A DNA stretch of 64,000 nt from Cellulophaga baltica. Lineage in GTDB: Bacteria > Bacteroidota > Bacteroidia > Flavobacteriales > Flavobacteriaceae. Positions 8,460 to 16,233 of this stretch are shown here, in pieces. The notes under the pieces were generated by a model that saw only the letters and a program-made list of their open reading frames with translations, ran no database searches and had not been told where the DNA came from. The number at the start of each line of letters is the position of its first letter. The first letter of the stretch is position 1. The stretch lies in assembly GCF_900102165.1 (NCBI RefSeq), contig NZ_FNBD01000003.1:310001-374000 (forward strand). Reading direction: 5' to 3'. The position numbers and the translations under genes are program-made.

Positions 8460-8640
8460 TTTCCACCGTAAAGAGCGTTAAAAATCAAATGCTGTTTGAG
8501 CGATAGCGAGTTCATTTGATTTAGCGAATAAGGATGTGAAATATATCCGAAGGGGCAAGCCTTGATTTTCCCGCCTGCCGGCAGGCAGGTTTGGTTCGTT
8601 TTTTATCAAGAAAAAAATGAACAGGCACCCAAAACTTATA
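8460..8640. repeat. structured non-coding segment with nested inverted repeats
   Basis: There is no open frame of note in 8375-8736. A perfect 10-bp hairpin AAATCAAATG (8482-8491) / CATTTGATTT (8513-8522) is followed by the palindrome GCCTGCCGGCAGGC (8573-8586) and the inverted pair GTTCATTT (8510-8517) / AAATGAAC (8615-8622). The GC-rich palindrome is related to the insert at 8287-8300. This looks like a dispersed flavobacterial repeat, but its identity is not known to me. Confidence 0.45.
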
Positions 8641-8736
8641 AATATACCAGGCATTACACTCGCAGCGCTCCACTCTAAGCTTAGCTTCTATAGGTTCTCA
8701 CCTAATATCCACATACGTATCATTGTCTCTTAAAAC

Positions 8737-8936
8737 CGTTCTAATATTGAAAATACCCGATTATACAGTGCAAAAGCGTGTATTTCAACGATTAAATAAA
8801 GGATTATAAAGAAAATACCCCGTTTCTGCGGTTTCCCGCAGAATAGCCATTTCTTTTTAGATTACTTTAGTACCTGTAAGAAATTACAACTCTCCCCCAC
8901 CCATTAATAACGGTATAGTTAAATATCTGTACGTTG
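8737..8936. repeat. ~200-bp intergenic repeat, family 2, copy B
   Basis: Shares with copy A TTCTAATA, AAATACC, GATTAAATAA, AGTACCTGTAAGAAATTACA, CTCCCC and the terminal GTACGTTG (8929-8936). Shares with copy C TATAAAGAAAATAC and CGCAGAATAGCCATTTCT. Contains a perfect hairpin TCTGCGG-TTTC-CCGCAGA at 8825-8842. The DUF3644 gene starts 27 bp downstream. Confidence 0.75.
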
Positions 8937-8963
8937 GAATTAGTTGAAAAACTACGAATAACA

Positions 8964-10058
8964 ATGGCATTAAGAAAAGGAAGAACAAAATTAACTCTTG
9001 AGAGTTCAATAGATTCTGCTCTATTAGCAGTCGAAATTTACAACAAACCAAGAACACCTTTTCGTGTGGAAGGATTCATTACTCAAATGATTATGGCTTG
9101 GACACGATTATTTCATTCTCACTTTCATAATACAATTGGAAGTAAATACTATTATAAAAGTTCGAATGGCAGGTATCAAACAATAGATGGAGAAAAGAAA
9201 TCTTGGGAATTAAAAACTTGTATAACAAAACACGCAGGAATTTCTGCTTCAATAAAATCAAATTTAAATTTCTTTATCAAACTTCGAAATAAAATAGAAC
9301 ATAGACATATTGATAGAGATGAAGTTGGTATAATGATATTTGGAGAGTGTCAAGCTTTACTTTATAATTATGAAAATACATTAATAGATTTTTTCGGAGA
9401 AGAATATGCTCTTAACGAGAGTTTGTCCTTTTCTATTCAATTTTCTCGACTATGAAAAAAATCTCAGTTAGAAGCAAGTAAAAAACTTCTCTCAAAAGAA
9501 ATTAAGGAATTAAAATCATTTATTGAAACTTACAGACATTCTTTAACCGATGATATTTTCAATACACAAGAGTATAGTATCAAACTAATTCAAGTGCCAA
9601 AAATTACAAACACAAATAGAAATGATTTAGCTATAGAGTTTGTTAATTGGAATTCTGTATCCGAAGCTGATAGAGAAAATTATGATAAAATAACAACAAT
9701 AATAAAAGACAAGGTTGTTAAGAAAGAGGCTATAAATCCTGGAAAAAGAAAACCAAGTGATGTTATCGAAAAAGTCAATTCTGAAATTGATTTTGTAATA
9801 AATCATTATGACCACAAATGCCTCTATTGTTGTTTTCAAATACGACCAGCTAATGGAAATGGTATAGATGACCCTTTTGACACTAATATAAATTACTGCC
9901 ATTACGATGAAGTTCATGATGATTATGTTTATCAAGATGAATGGGCGGAATTAATTATAAATGGAATTAATAAAGGAACTCTAACCAAAGAAATTTGGAA
10001 AGAAAAGTTTAAAAATAAGGAAACGTTTAATTTAATTCAATTTGAAACTACCGAATAA
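8964..10058 (+). pseudogene. DUF3644 / HEPN-type ribonuclease-like gene interrupted by an in-frame TGA
   Basis: The frame reads from ATG 8964 (a TTG at 8934 is inside the repeat end and unlikely) to TAA 10058, with one TGA at codon 164 (9453-9455). The codons after the stop stay in the same frame and continue the same family (KKLLSKEIKELKSFIETYRHS, then EYSIKLIQVPKITNTNRNDLA, then NHYDHKCLY and YCHYDEVHDDYVYQ). The full protein would be about 364 residues, about what I recall for DUF3644. The N-terminal half has SSIDSALLAVEIYNKP and KLRNKIEHRH, giving R108-x4-H113, the HEPN RNase signature. Either this is a recent nonsense pseudogene, or the stop is read through, or two pieces are made (GTG 9594 could restart). 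HEPN proteins are common in defence loci. Confidence 0.75.
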
Positions 10059-10071
10059 AGAGTAATAAAAT

Positions 10072-10261
10072 ACCATTATAGAACTGAAAATACCCCATTA
10101 TTTAGTTAGAAAATGTGAGTTTCAGCGATTAAACAAACAATTATAAAGAAAATACTCTGCTTTTACGGAAAACCGCAGAATAGCCATTTCTATTTAATTT
10201 ACATTAGTAACAGTAACAGATTGCAACCCTCCCCCAAAAATATTAACTGAATACTTACGTG
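10072..10261. repeat. ~200-bp intergenic repeat, family 2, copy C
   Basis: Matches copy B through AAATACCC, TTTCAGCGATTAAA, TTATAAAGAAAATAC, CCGCAGAATAGCCATTTCT, AGTAACAGTAACAGATTGCA and CTCCCCC. The end reads TTACGTG where A and B have GTACGTTG. The hairpin seen in B is partly decayed (TCTGC / GCAGA). The three-gene HAD-PRTase-DprA operon begins 37 bp further on. Confidence 0.75.
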
Positions 10262-10262
10262 T

Positions 10263-10287
10263 ATTCGCACATCAGGTGCCTGCGAAT
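10263..10287 (+). promoter_or_regulatory. hairpin just ahead of the HAD gene
   Basis: ATTCGCA (10263-10269) and TGCGAAT (10281-10287) form a perfect 7-bp stem around an 11-base loop, 11 bp before the ATG at 10299. No T-run follows, so it is not a terminator. It could affect translation initiation of the operon or be part of a recombination site at the end of repeat copy C. Role unproven. Confidence 0.4.
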
Positions 10288-10298
10288 AAAAAACATAG

Positions 10299-10874
10299 AT
10301 GAATAAAAAAAAACTGAACATAAATGAAAATGACATTCTATTCTTTGATATGGATGGAACATTAGTTAATACAGATTTTGCAAACTTCTTATCGTATAAA
10401 AAAGCGATACAATTGTTCATACAACTCGGAGATGAAATTCAATTTAATCCTGATGATAGATTTAATCGAACTTCATTAAAAATTGCATTTCCAAATCTGA
10501 CGGAGAAGGAATATGAAAAAATAATTAAAAAGAAAGAGGAAAATTATAAAGAACATTTATCGGAAACAAAACTAAATAAAACTGTTATGAACATTCTACT
10601 AAAATATTACAAAACAAATAAAACAGTATTAGTAACAAACTGTAGAGAAGATAGAGCATTGATTACATTAAGCTATCATAACTTAACTGATAAGTTTAGT
10701 AATATATTTTTTAGAACGGTTTCGGAAAACGGAAAGCGAATAAATAAATACAAAAATGCAATATCAAGTTTAAGCCTATCGGCTCAAACTGTTATTGTAT
10801 TTGAAAATGAAAAACCTGAAATTGAAGATGCTATTCGCGCAGGAATATTTGCTAAAAACATAATAAAAATTTAA
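10299..10874 (+). CDS. HAD-superfamily hydrolase
   Basis: 191 residues, cytoplasmic. HAD motif I is FFDMDGTLV with D17 as predicted nucleophile and D19 as acid/base. A helical cap follows (residues about 30-95). Motif II is VLVTNC (Thr near 113), motif III lysine lies in RINKYKNAI, and motif IV is atypical: IVFENEKPEIEDAIRAG, where the usual GD-x3-D acidic pair is replaced by E-x-E-x2-E/D residues. Likely a small-molecule phosphatase, plausibly acting on a phosphoribosyl or nucleotide compound given its neighbours (inference). First gene of a tight operon; the next ATG is 3 bp after its stop. The gene lies directly after repeat copy C. Confidence 0.85.
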   Translation: MNKKKLNINENDILFFDMDGTLVNTDFANFLSYKKAIQLFIQLGDEIQFNPDDRFNRTSLKIAFPNLTEKEYEKIIKKKEENYKEHLSETKLNKTVMNILLKYYKTNKTVLVTNCREDRALITLSYHNLTDKFSNIFFRTVSENGKRINKYKNAISSLSLSAQTVIVFENEKPEIEDAIRAGIFAKNIIKI

Positions 10875-10877
10875 TAT

Positions 10878-11507
10878 ATGAAAGCATTTACAATTGAAAA
10901 AAATGAATTTTTGAAAAAAGATGTCAAAGGTTATTATTGCACTGATTACATAGCTTACGAAAGACGTAGTGAAGTTAAGAACTATCCAATGTTTTTACTG
11001 ACATTAAAAAATGACCCAAATAAAGATTGGTGGGCTTCTAAACTTAAAAGTGCTGAAAAAAATTTATTGGATCTAATTTTGAATAACCTTCCCAAAATTA
11101 GTGATGAAGTTAAATTAAAACCATTGACAGTTTGTGTTATACCTAGGTCCAAAGCAGATAATACATATCGTTCAGACCAACTTCTATTTAAGGAGACCAT
11201 TAAGAATGCTGTAAATCAGTTGGGTATTAATTTTATAAATGGTACAGGTTTTATTGCACGACATACCAATACTAAAACCACACACCTTCGTAAACCAATT
11301 AAAGGTTTCATAAATGATGGTTTAATACCTTACCCTGGTATTACTAAAGATACTTGTCATATTTCAGAAAAGATTATTGGAAAAGATATTTTACTAATTG
11401 ATGATATTTATACAAAAGGCATTAATATTGATGAAGATGCAATTCAAGCATTAATAGACAATGGTGCTAATTCGGTTTTATTCTATGCAATAGGAAAAAC
11501 AATCTAA
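10878..11507 (+). CDS. phosphoribosyltransferase-like protein
   Basis: 209 residues. The type I PRTase PRPP-binding loop is clear near residues 170-185: KDILLIDDIYTKGINID, with D175-D176 and T179-x-G181. Upstream VCVIPRSKADN would be the first strand/PPi loop. The N-terminal 70 residues (YIAYERRSEVKNYP, DPNKDWWASKL) are an extension not typical of purine or pyrimidine salvage enzymes. The domain layout is closest to ComF-like or orphan PRTases found in conflict systems. Middle gene of the HAD-PRTase-DprA operon (3 bp after HAD, 10 bp before DprA-like). A joint role in making or degrading a nucleotide-like molecule is inference. Confidence 0.85.
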   Translation: MKAFTIEKNEFLKKDVKGYYCTDYIAYERRSEVKNYPMFLLTLKNDPNKDWWASKLKSAEKNLLDLILNNLPKISDEVKLKPLTVCVIPRSKADNTYRSDQLLFKETIKNAVNQLGINFINGTGFIARHTNTKTTHLRKPIKGFINDGLIPYPGITKDTCHISEKIIGKDILLIDDIYTKGINIDEDAIQALIDNGANSVLFYAIGKTI

Positions 11508-11517
11508 TAAAGTAAAA

Positions 11518-12516
11518 ATGAAATACACAGATAACGCAATTAATATTCTAACAACAAAGACCTACAAAGGAATCGGTAGAGCTTGGATAGTTAAAAATTT
11601 AATAGGTAATGAAAGTGTAGAGAAAATAGTTTCATTAATCAATAGCAATTCAAAACAAAAAGAACTAATAACAGTTGCTGACTTCGAATTTAACAAGAAT
11701 CAAACTATAAATCAAATCGAAATATTTGAAGAAAGTTGTGATGGTCTTATCGCTATCGGAGATAAGAATTTTCCAAAATATAGAGGAAATGTAAAAGAAA
11801 GTGAAAGACCAATATTTCTTTTTTACAAGGGGGATTTAACTTTAATTGATTTTGATAGTAATAACGTAACTGTAATTGGACTTCTAAATCCCGATGAAAC
11901 AATAGAAAGGAGAGAACAAAAAATAGTTTCAGAAATTGTAAAAAAAGAGATAACAATTTTGAGTGGTTTAGCATTTGGCTGTGATAGTATCGCTCATAAA
12001 CAAGCACTTAATGGAGGCAAAACGGTTGCTTTTTTACCAAGTCCTCTTCATAAAATAATGCCAGCAAAAAATAAATGGTTAGCATTCGAGATAGTTGAAG
12101 AAGGTGGACTTTTAGTGTCTGAATATTTTGACGAGCATAAATCAGGAATGGACTTAAGTAGTCGATATAAAGACCGTGACAGATTACAAGCATTATATTG
12201 TGATACTATAATTTTGGCTGCAAGTTATGCTCAAGATACAGCTGAAAGATGGAAATTATTTGGTCAAAAATTAGATAGTGGAGCAAGATTGGCGATGGGT
12301 TTTGCAAAGGATTATAATATTCCAAGAGCTGTTATGTATGACCAAAATCTTGATGTAAATAATCCAATGTTTGATTTAAATCGCGAGTTAATTAATGAAG
12401 ACAAATTAATTACAATTTTGACTCAAAATACTTTGGAAGAAATTATAAGTAATATTTATTTAAATAAAGAAAAGGCAATTAGACAAAACAATTTTCGGGC
12501 TGATTTATTCGAATAA
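11518..12516 (+). CDS. DprA/Smf-like (SLOG-fold) protein, not canonical DprA
   Basis: 332 residues. The Rossmann-like DprA core is recognisable at about 115-260: SGLAFGCDSIAH (149-160) corresponds to the SGxAxGID-x2-AH motif, then KTVAFLPSPL, GGLLVSEYF, and YKDRDRLQAL in place of the FPxRNR motif. The usual GTR-xAT strand end is replaced by GLLNPDET. The N-terminal 90 residues are helical (AINILTTKTYKGIGRAWIV). No C-terminal winged-helix domain of housekeeping DprA is evident. Known DprA loads RecA on incoming ssDNA; SLOG-fold relatives bind nucleotides in bacterial conflict systems. With PRTase and HAD partners the second role looks more likely (inference). Last gene of the operon. Confidence 0.85.
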   Translation: MKYTDNAINILTTKTYKGIGRAWIVKNLIGNESVEKIVSLINSNSKQKELITVADFEFNKNQTINQIEIFEESCDGLIAIGDKNFPKYRGNVKESERPIFLFYKGDLTLIDFDSNNVTVIGLLNPDETIERREQKIVSEIVKKEITILSGLAFGCDSIAHKQALNGGKTVAFLPSPLHKIMPAKNKWLAFEIVEEGGLLVSEYFDEHKSGMDLSSRYKDRDRLQALYCDTIILAASYAQDTAERWKLFGQKLDSGARLAMGFAKDYNIPRAVMYDQNLDVNNPMFDLNRELINEDKLITILTQNTLEEIISNIYLNKEKAIRQNNFRADLFE

Positions 12517-12679
12517 ATTGTGAATAGAAAATTGCGGAATGAAATAACCAATTCAGTATTAAAATTTAATCCAATAATTAGTATCAACCTTTATTCTAAA
12601 TTAAATGTTCCATGCTTCTAAATACTTATTATTAGCAGCAATTTGAAAATATCAGAAAATACATTATAAAAAGTAAATT

Positions 12680-13414
12680 ATGAATAAAACCCTGTGGATT
12701 TTACCTGTTCTAATTTTATTGAGTTGTAAGCAAGGTAAAGAACCAATTACAAAAACTGAAACTGAGATTATAACGGATATAATACTAGAAAAACCTACGA
12801 AAGCTAAACCGAAGTACAAAATAGATTTCGACACTACAAAAATAGCAAACTTCACGGTTGAGAATACTGAATTTTCAAGCCTGAAAGCTTTGACACAAAA
12901 ACTATCTGACTATTCTACTCAAGAACTAAAAGACTTACCAAACTTCATCAGATTGACAATGTCTATTGTCGTGCCATTCGATATTTCGAAAAAGAATCTT
13001 GAAAATACTCTTAAATCCATCGTTCATGAGGAAACAGAAAAAAATAATGATATTGATGAAATTCTAATATTTGCTTATGATGATAAAAACGACATTGGAA
13101 CTGGTTATACATTTGGGAAATTACTATGGGCGCCAGATGCTAAAATAGATAATGTAACACCTGAGATAGCTCTAAAAAATGTTCGAACGAATTATCGGTT
13201 TGAAATAAGCATCAAAGAAAAAGTTGGCAATATTAAAAAAGAGGATTTGCCCACAAAAAGAGAATTAGAAATTTACAATGAAACAATGGATGAAAAGTAT
13301 ATTGGAATGGACGATGATGTAATCCGAGATATTGTAATGAAAAAATTCAAAATTAAAACTGAGAAAGAATACGAAAATATTTATTTAAAAGTTGGTGTTT
13401 ATAAAATTTTTTAA
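12680..13414 (+). CDS. putative lipoprotein
   Basis: 244 residues. Very short signal (MNKTLWILPVLILLSC) with C16 as lipid cysteine. A Thr/Lys-rich linker leads to a mixed alpha/beta domain (PNFIRLTMSIVVPFDISKKNLENTLKSIVHE, then EILIFAYDDKNDIGTGYTFGKLLWAP). The latter resembles small periplasmic domains that carry an IxVfaYdd strand, but I cannot place the family. 163 bp of AT-rich sequence precede it with no clear repeat, so it appears to lie outside the repeat-flanked block. Confidence 0.7.
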   Translation: MNKTLWILPVLILLSCKQGKEPITKTETEIITDIILEKPTKAKPKYKIDFDTTKIANFTVENTEFSSLKALTQKLSDYSTQELKDLPNFIRLTMSIVVPFDISKKNLENTLKSIVHEETEKNNDIDEILIFAYDDKNDIGTGYTFGKLLWAPDAKIDNVTPEIALKNVRTNYRFEISIKEKVGNIKKEDLPTKRELEIYNETMDEKYIGMDDDVIRDIVMKKFKIKTEKEYENIYLKVGVYKIF

Positions 13415-13584
13415 TGCTGGATTAAAAAAACTATACCTAACAATGAATAAGTTTTAAATAAATAACTTCAAATCATATCAATAAGACTATAGTCACTCTA
13501 ATCCCAATTGTACTCTAGGAATCTAGCACCTAAAAGTTCAAAACAATTACAAAGAAATAAACTTTAAAAGCTAAAAGCAAGCAC

Positions 13585-14160
13585 ATGAAACTCTCCCCTT
13601 TAAGCTTCATCCTATTTTTTCTAATAAGCGGCTGCTGTAAAGACGTTATTGAAAACACCTATACCTTAAACGACTATGACAAAGCCATAATACCCTATAC
13701 AACGAGCCAGGAGCTACTTTTTACAGATAACAATGGTGTAGAAGTACTAGCGCTCAGTACACCCAGAATAAGCACTATAGAAGCTAGAAGAGATGGGCCA
13801 GATAGTTGCCGCATTACAGAAATAGAAGAAGTAAGTAGCACGCTAACTTTTTCTACTATAGATCTTACCCTAGACATTATTGTAACCGCAGATGTAGATA
13901 GGGCATTTGGTATAAATACACTGACGTCTATGGATACCTCTTATGTAAACAGTTTTCAGTTATCATGCGAAGCTATTGTTGATATGCCTTTAGAAGCGCA
14001 AGCAACCACCTATTCCAAGCATGATTTTGATTTTGAAAATGTATTTGTATTTCAAGACTGCACTGAAAATAGCAGTATTGAAAACATCGTATTCTCCGTC
14101 TCTAGAGGTCTTGAGTTTATTGCTTTTACGGATGGTCGTTATTTAAAATTAAATGACTAA
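13585..14160 (+). CDS. putative lipoprotein
   Basis: 191 residues with a good lipobox LISGC (C17) followed by a second cysteine. The mature part is beta-rich and acidic, with cysteines spaced as if for disulphides (DSCRITE, QLSCEAIVD, FQDCTEN). No family recognised. Its last codons overlap the next gene by eight bases (ATGACTAA), indicating translational coupling with the 112-residue protein. Confidence 0.7.
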   Translation: MKLSPLSFILFFLISGCCKDVIENTYTLNDYDKAIIPYTTSQELLFTDNNGVEVLALSTPRISTIEARRDGPDSCRITEIEEVSSTLTFSTIDLTLDIIVTADVDRAFGINTLTSMDTSYVNSFQLSCEAIVDMPLEAQATTYSKHDFDFENVFVFQDCTENSSIENIVFSVSRGLEFIAFTDGRYLKLND

Positions 14161-14491
14161 GAACCTCAACGATTTCTTTGACCATTTGGAAGCGCACAAC
14201 TTTCAAAATGAAGCGGACCAACAAATTGTAAAGAAACTACTAGAAGCAGAAGAAAATTGGCCCGTCTCTATAGACACGGTATCCCAGTTTTTAGAACTAT
14301 TAGAAAAAGAAATTGGTGGTGTTATTCATAAAAGAAGTTTAGAAGAACTCCTAAAAAAATACAACCAAAACTTGACAAAATATGCTTGGAACGCTGAGAG
14401 TATTTCTTATGTATTAGACATTTTTAAACTAACGGAAGAGACGACACTAAACAATATATGTTCTAGGCTTTTCAATAAAAAAGACAACTAA
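14153..14491 (+). CDS. small helical hypothetical protein
   Basis: 112 residues, acidic, all-helical by composition (ADQQIVKKLLEAEENWP, VSQFLELLEKEIGG, SLEELLKKYNQNL). No signal peptide, so cytoplasmic. Translationally coupled to the upstream lipoprotein gene. No family recognised. Confidence 0.6.
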   Translation: MTKNLNDFFDHLEAHNFQNEADQQIVKKLLEAEENWPVSIDTVSQFLELLEKEIGGVIHKRSLEELLKKYNQNLTKYAWNAESISYVLDIFKLTEETTLNNICSRLFNKKDN

Positions 14492-14558
14492 ACGATTAAC
14501 GGATACGTACTAATTTTTAAATTGCGTAGTATTCATAGCCAGCACCAACATTTAAAAA

Positions 14559-15632
14559 ATGACCAAACTACTCTTATCTTTTTTAGCCTTATCCATTGGT
14601 ATTTCTCAAACAGTTATGGGGCAAGAAATAGATTCCACCGCTTTAAAACAACTAGAATTTATTAAAAAAGTAACCTATGGTATGGGGAATGACCTCTTTA
14701 AAACAAGGGAGTTTTCCTATAAAATAAAAGAGGATTACATGGCTCCTTGGGATAAGTTATCCATTAGCAGCATGGAAAATTTGGCTACGGGTTTAGAAAC
14801 TATAATTTCTAATGGGTCTATTGCTGTAGAGAAAGGTCATTTTGAGGAAATTAATGTGGTCTTTAGCTCTAAAGTAGAAGGTATCGAAAATCTTGACGAC
14901 ATCTTTACCATAGAGTTAGTGGACTATACCTTATTCGATGCAAATAAAAACCCCATACGTCTAAAAGAAAGCGCACGAACTAATTTTGGTGCTATATCTA
15001 ATTCAGGAATCAAAAATGGTCAACAGTTTTCGTACCACTACAAAACCATTAGAAGCGCTTTCGAGATGGAATCTAAAAAAGATACTCTTGGTATTTCTGG
15101 GACCATACAATTAAGGGCAAGCTTTCCTTCTGGGTATGACAAAGTAGTTATCACCCCAAAAGATATTGGCAAACAATTTACGATAGGTCTTAAAAAATAT
15201 GAGGTTTTGAATGTTTTCAAGAATATTATAATCTTAAAGCCTGATTCGAAAAATGAAAATCTTGATCGTGATTTTAAGATTGTAAACCTCAACGCTAAGG
15301 GTGATGAAATTGCACAAATAGCCTATTTTGATTTGCTGAAAATGAATGAAGGAAAAGATAAGCCTATTGAAATGATTGGCGTAGGAACACAAACCATTTC
15401 AGAAAAAATATATAAGATCTTTACTGAGAACCCAACTATTTCAAAAGAGGAATTTGATAGTATCATTGACCCGATTGCAAAAAAAATATTTAGTGCAGAA
15501 GATATAAGAGCCGAAAGAGAAAAGCAATTTGGCGAAACATATATTGCAATAACCAATGCAGGACCTGTTGAAAATTGTTATCTCTATCTTGAAAAAAGGG
15601 AACTAAAAAGAACGTTCGAAAAAGAATTCTAA
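14559..15632 (+). CDS. secreted/periplasmic hypothetical protein
   Basis: 357 residues with a cleavable signal peptide (cleavage likely after VMGQ or just before EIDST, about residue 21-22). The middle part has repeated beta-strand patterns (FEEINVVFSSKVEGIENLDDIFTIELVDYTLFD). A C-terminal helical region ends in basic residues. No domain recognised. It stands 67 bp after the coupled pair and is followed by a weak terminator. Confidence 0.7.
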   Translation: MTKLLLSFLALSIGISQTVMGQEIDSTALKQLEFIKKVTYGMGNDLFKTREFSYKIKEDYMAPWDKLSISSMENLATGLETIISNGSIAVEKGHFEEINVVFSSKVEGIENLDDIFTIELVDYTLFDANKNPIRLKESARTNFGAISNSGIKNGQQFSYHYKTIRSAFEMESKKDTLGISGTIQLRASFPSGYDKVVITPKDIGKQFTIGLKKYEVLNVFKNIIILKPDSKNENLDRDFKIVNLNAKGDEIAQIAYFDLLKMNEGKDKPIEMIGVGTQTISEKIYKIFTENPTISKEEFDSIIDPIAKKIFSAEDIRAEREKQFGETYIAITNAGPVENCYLYLEKRELKRTFEKEF

Positions 15633-15718
15633 TGCACATGATCTTTACCTAATACGGACTTAAAGACTAAAAAAGTATGGTCTGCATATACTCAAATGTG
15701 TACAAGTAGATTTATAAA

Positions 15719-15748
15719 AGGGCTTTAGAGAAGCTCCCATTTTTTTTA
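15719..15748 (+). terminator. probable rho-independent terminator
   Basis: GGGCTT pairs with AAGCTCCC (one bulged base) around a five-base loop, and is followed by eight T residues. It lies 87 bp after the 357-residue protein gene. Confidence 0.5.
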
Positions 15749-15800
15749 TGAGAACTTATAGCAGCAAACAATTACAAGCAAAAGACTCCGTTTTAAAATC

Positions 15801-16175
15801 ATGGAACCCCATAAAATAGCCCTTTTAGATAACTACCAGCTCTACCAATTGCTACAAAACCATGCCATTGATACAAGTACGCTAGCAGCACTCAAAAAAG
15901 AATATACTTCGCGTAATTTATCGGGATATGAACAAGAGCGATTGGCACAAAAATATGCCGCTGCCCATACGGATGTCAATGCTGCTTTAGAAAAAAAACC
16001 TTGGAGCCCTATTCTAACGGGGTTTGCCTATAACAAGCACTTTAGGTACATCGCCTTCTTAAAAGTGCATGGGCGTACACAAGAAGCTAAGCAACACCTA
16101 CTAGAACTCTATCTAGGACTTGCGCTCTACTTTTTAGGGTTTATTGCATTCTTGTTACTCTTCCGTACGCTATAA
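15801..16175 (+). CDS. hypothetical protein with C-terminal membrane anchor
   Basis: 124 residues. A soluble helical part (LLDNYQLYQLLQNHAIDTSTLAALKKEY, LSGYEQERLAQKY) is followed by one C-terminal hydrophobic helix at about 102-121 (LELYLGLALYFLGFIAFLLLF). This is tail-anchored topology with the bulk of the protein in the cytoplasm. No family recognised. The next gene starts 58 bp later. Confidence 0.65.
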   Translation: MEPHKIALLDNYQLYQLLQNHAIDTSTLAALKKEYTSRNLSGYEQERLAQKYAAAHTDVNAALEKKPWSPILTGFAYNKHFRYIAFLKVHGRTQEAKQHLLELYLGLALYFLGFIAFLLLFRTL

Positions 16176-16233
16176 AAGCAGAAAACTGTATCTTATGATG
16201 CGCTAAAGGGCAGCAAATTTTAACCCAACTTAT

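Noticed and set aside
9594-10058. An independent 154-residue gene starting at GTG
   Set aside because: It is the same reading frame and the same protein family as the upstream DUF3644 fragment. Better read as the second half of one broken gene.
6461-10287. A classical integron
   Set aside because: No integrase gene, no attI, and the repeats do not match the attC GTTRRRY / RYYYAAC box pair. Only the cassette-like layout is supported.
10263-10287. Riboswitch ahead of the HAD gene
   Set aside because: Only one small stem of 7 bp, with no conserved aptamer pattern. Kept as a hairpin of unknown role.
11518-12516. Housekeeping dprA
   Set aside because: Key motifs are altered, the C-terminal winged helix is missing, and the operon partners are PRTase and HAD, unlike the normal competence gene.
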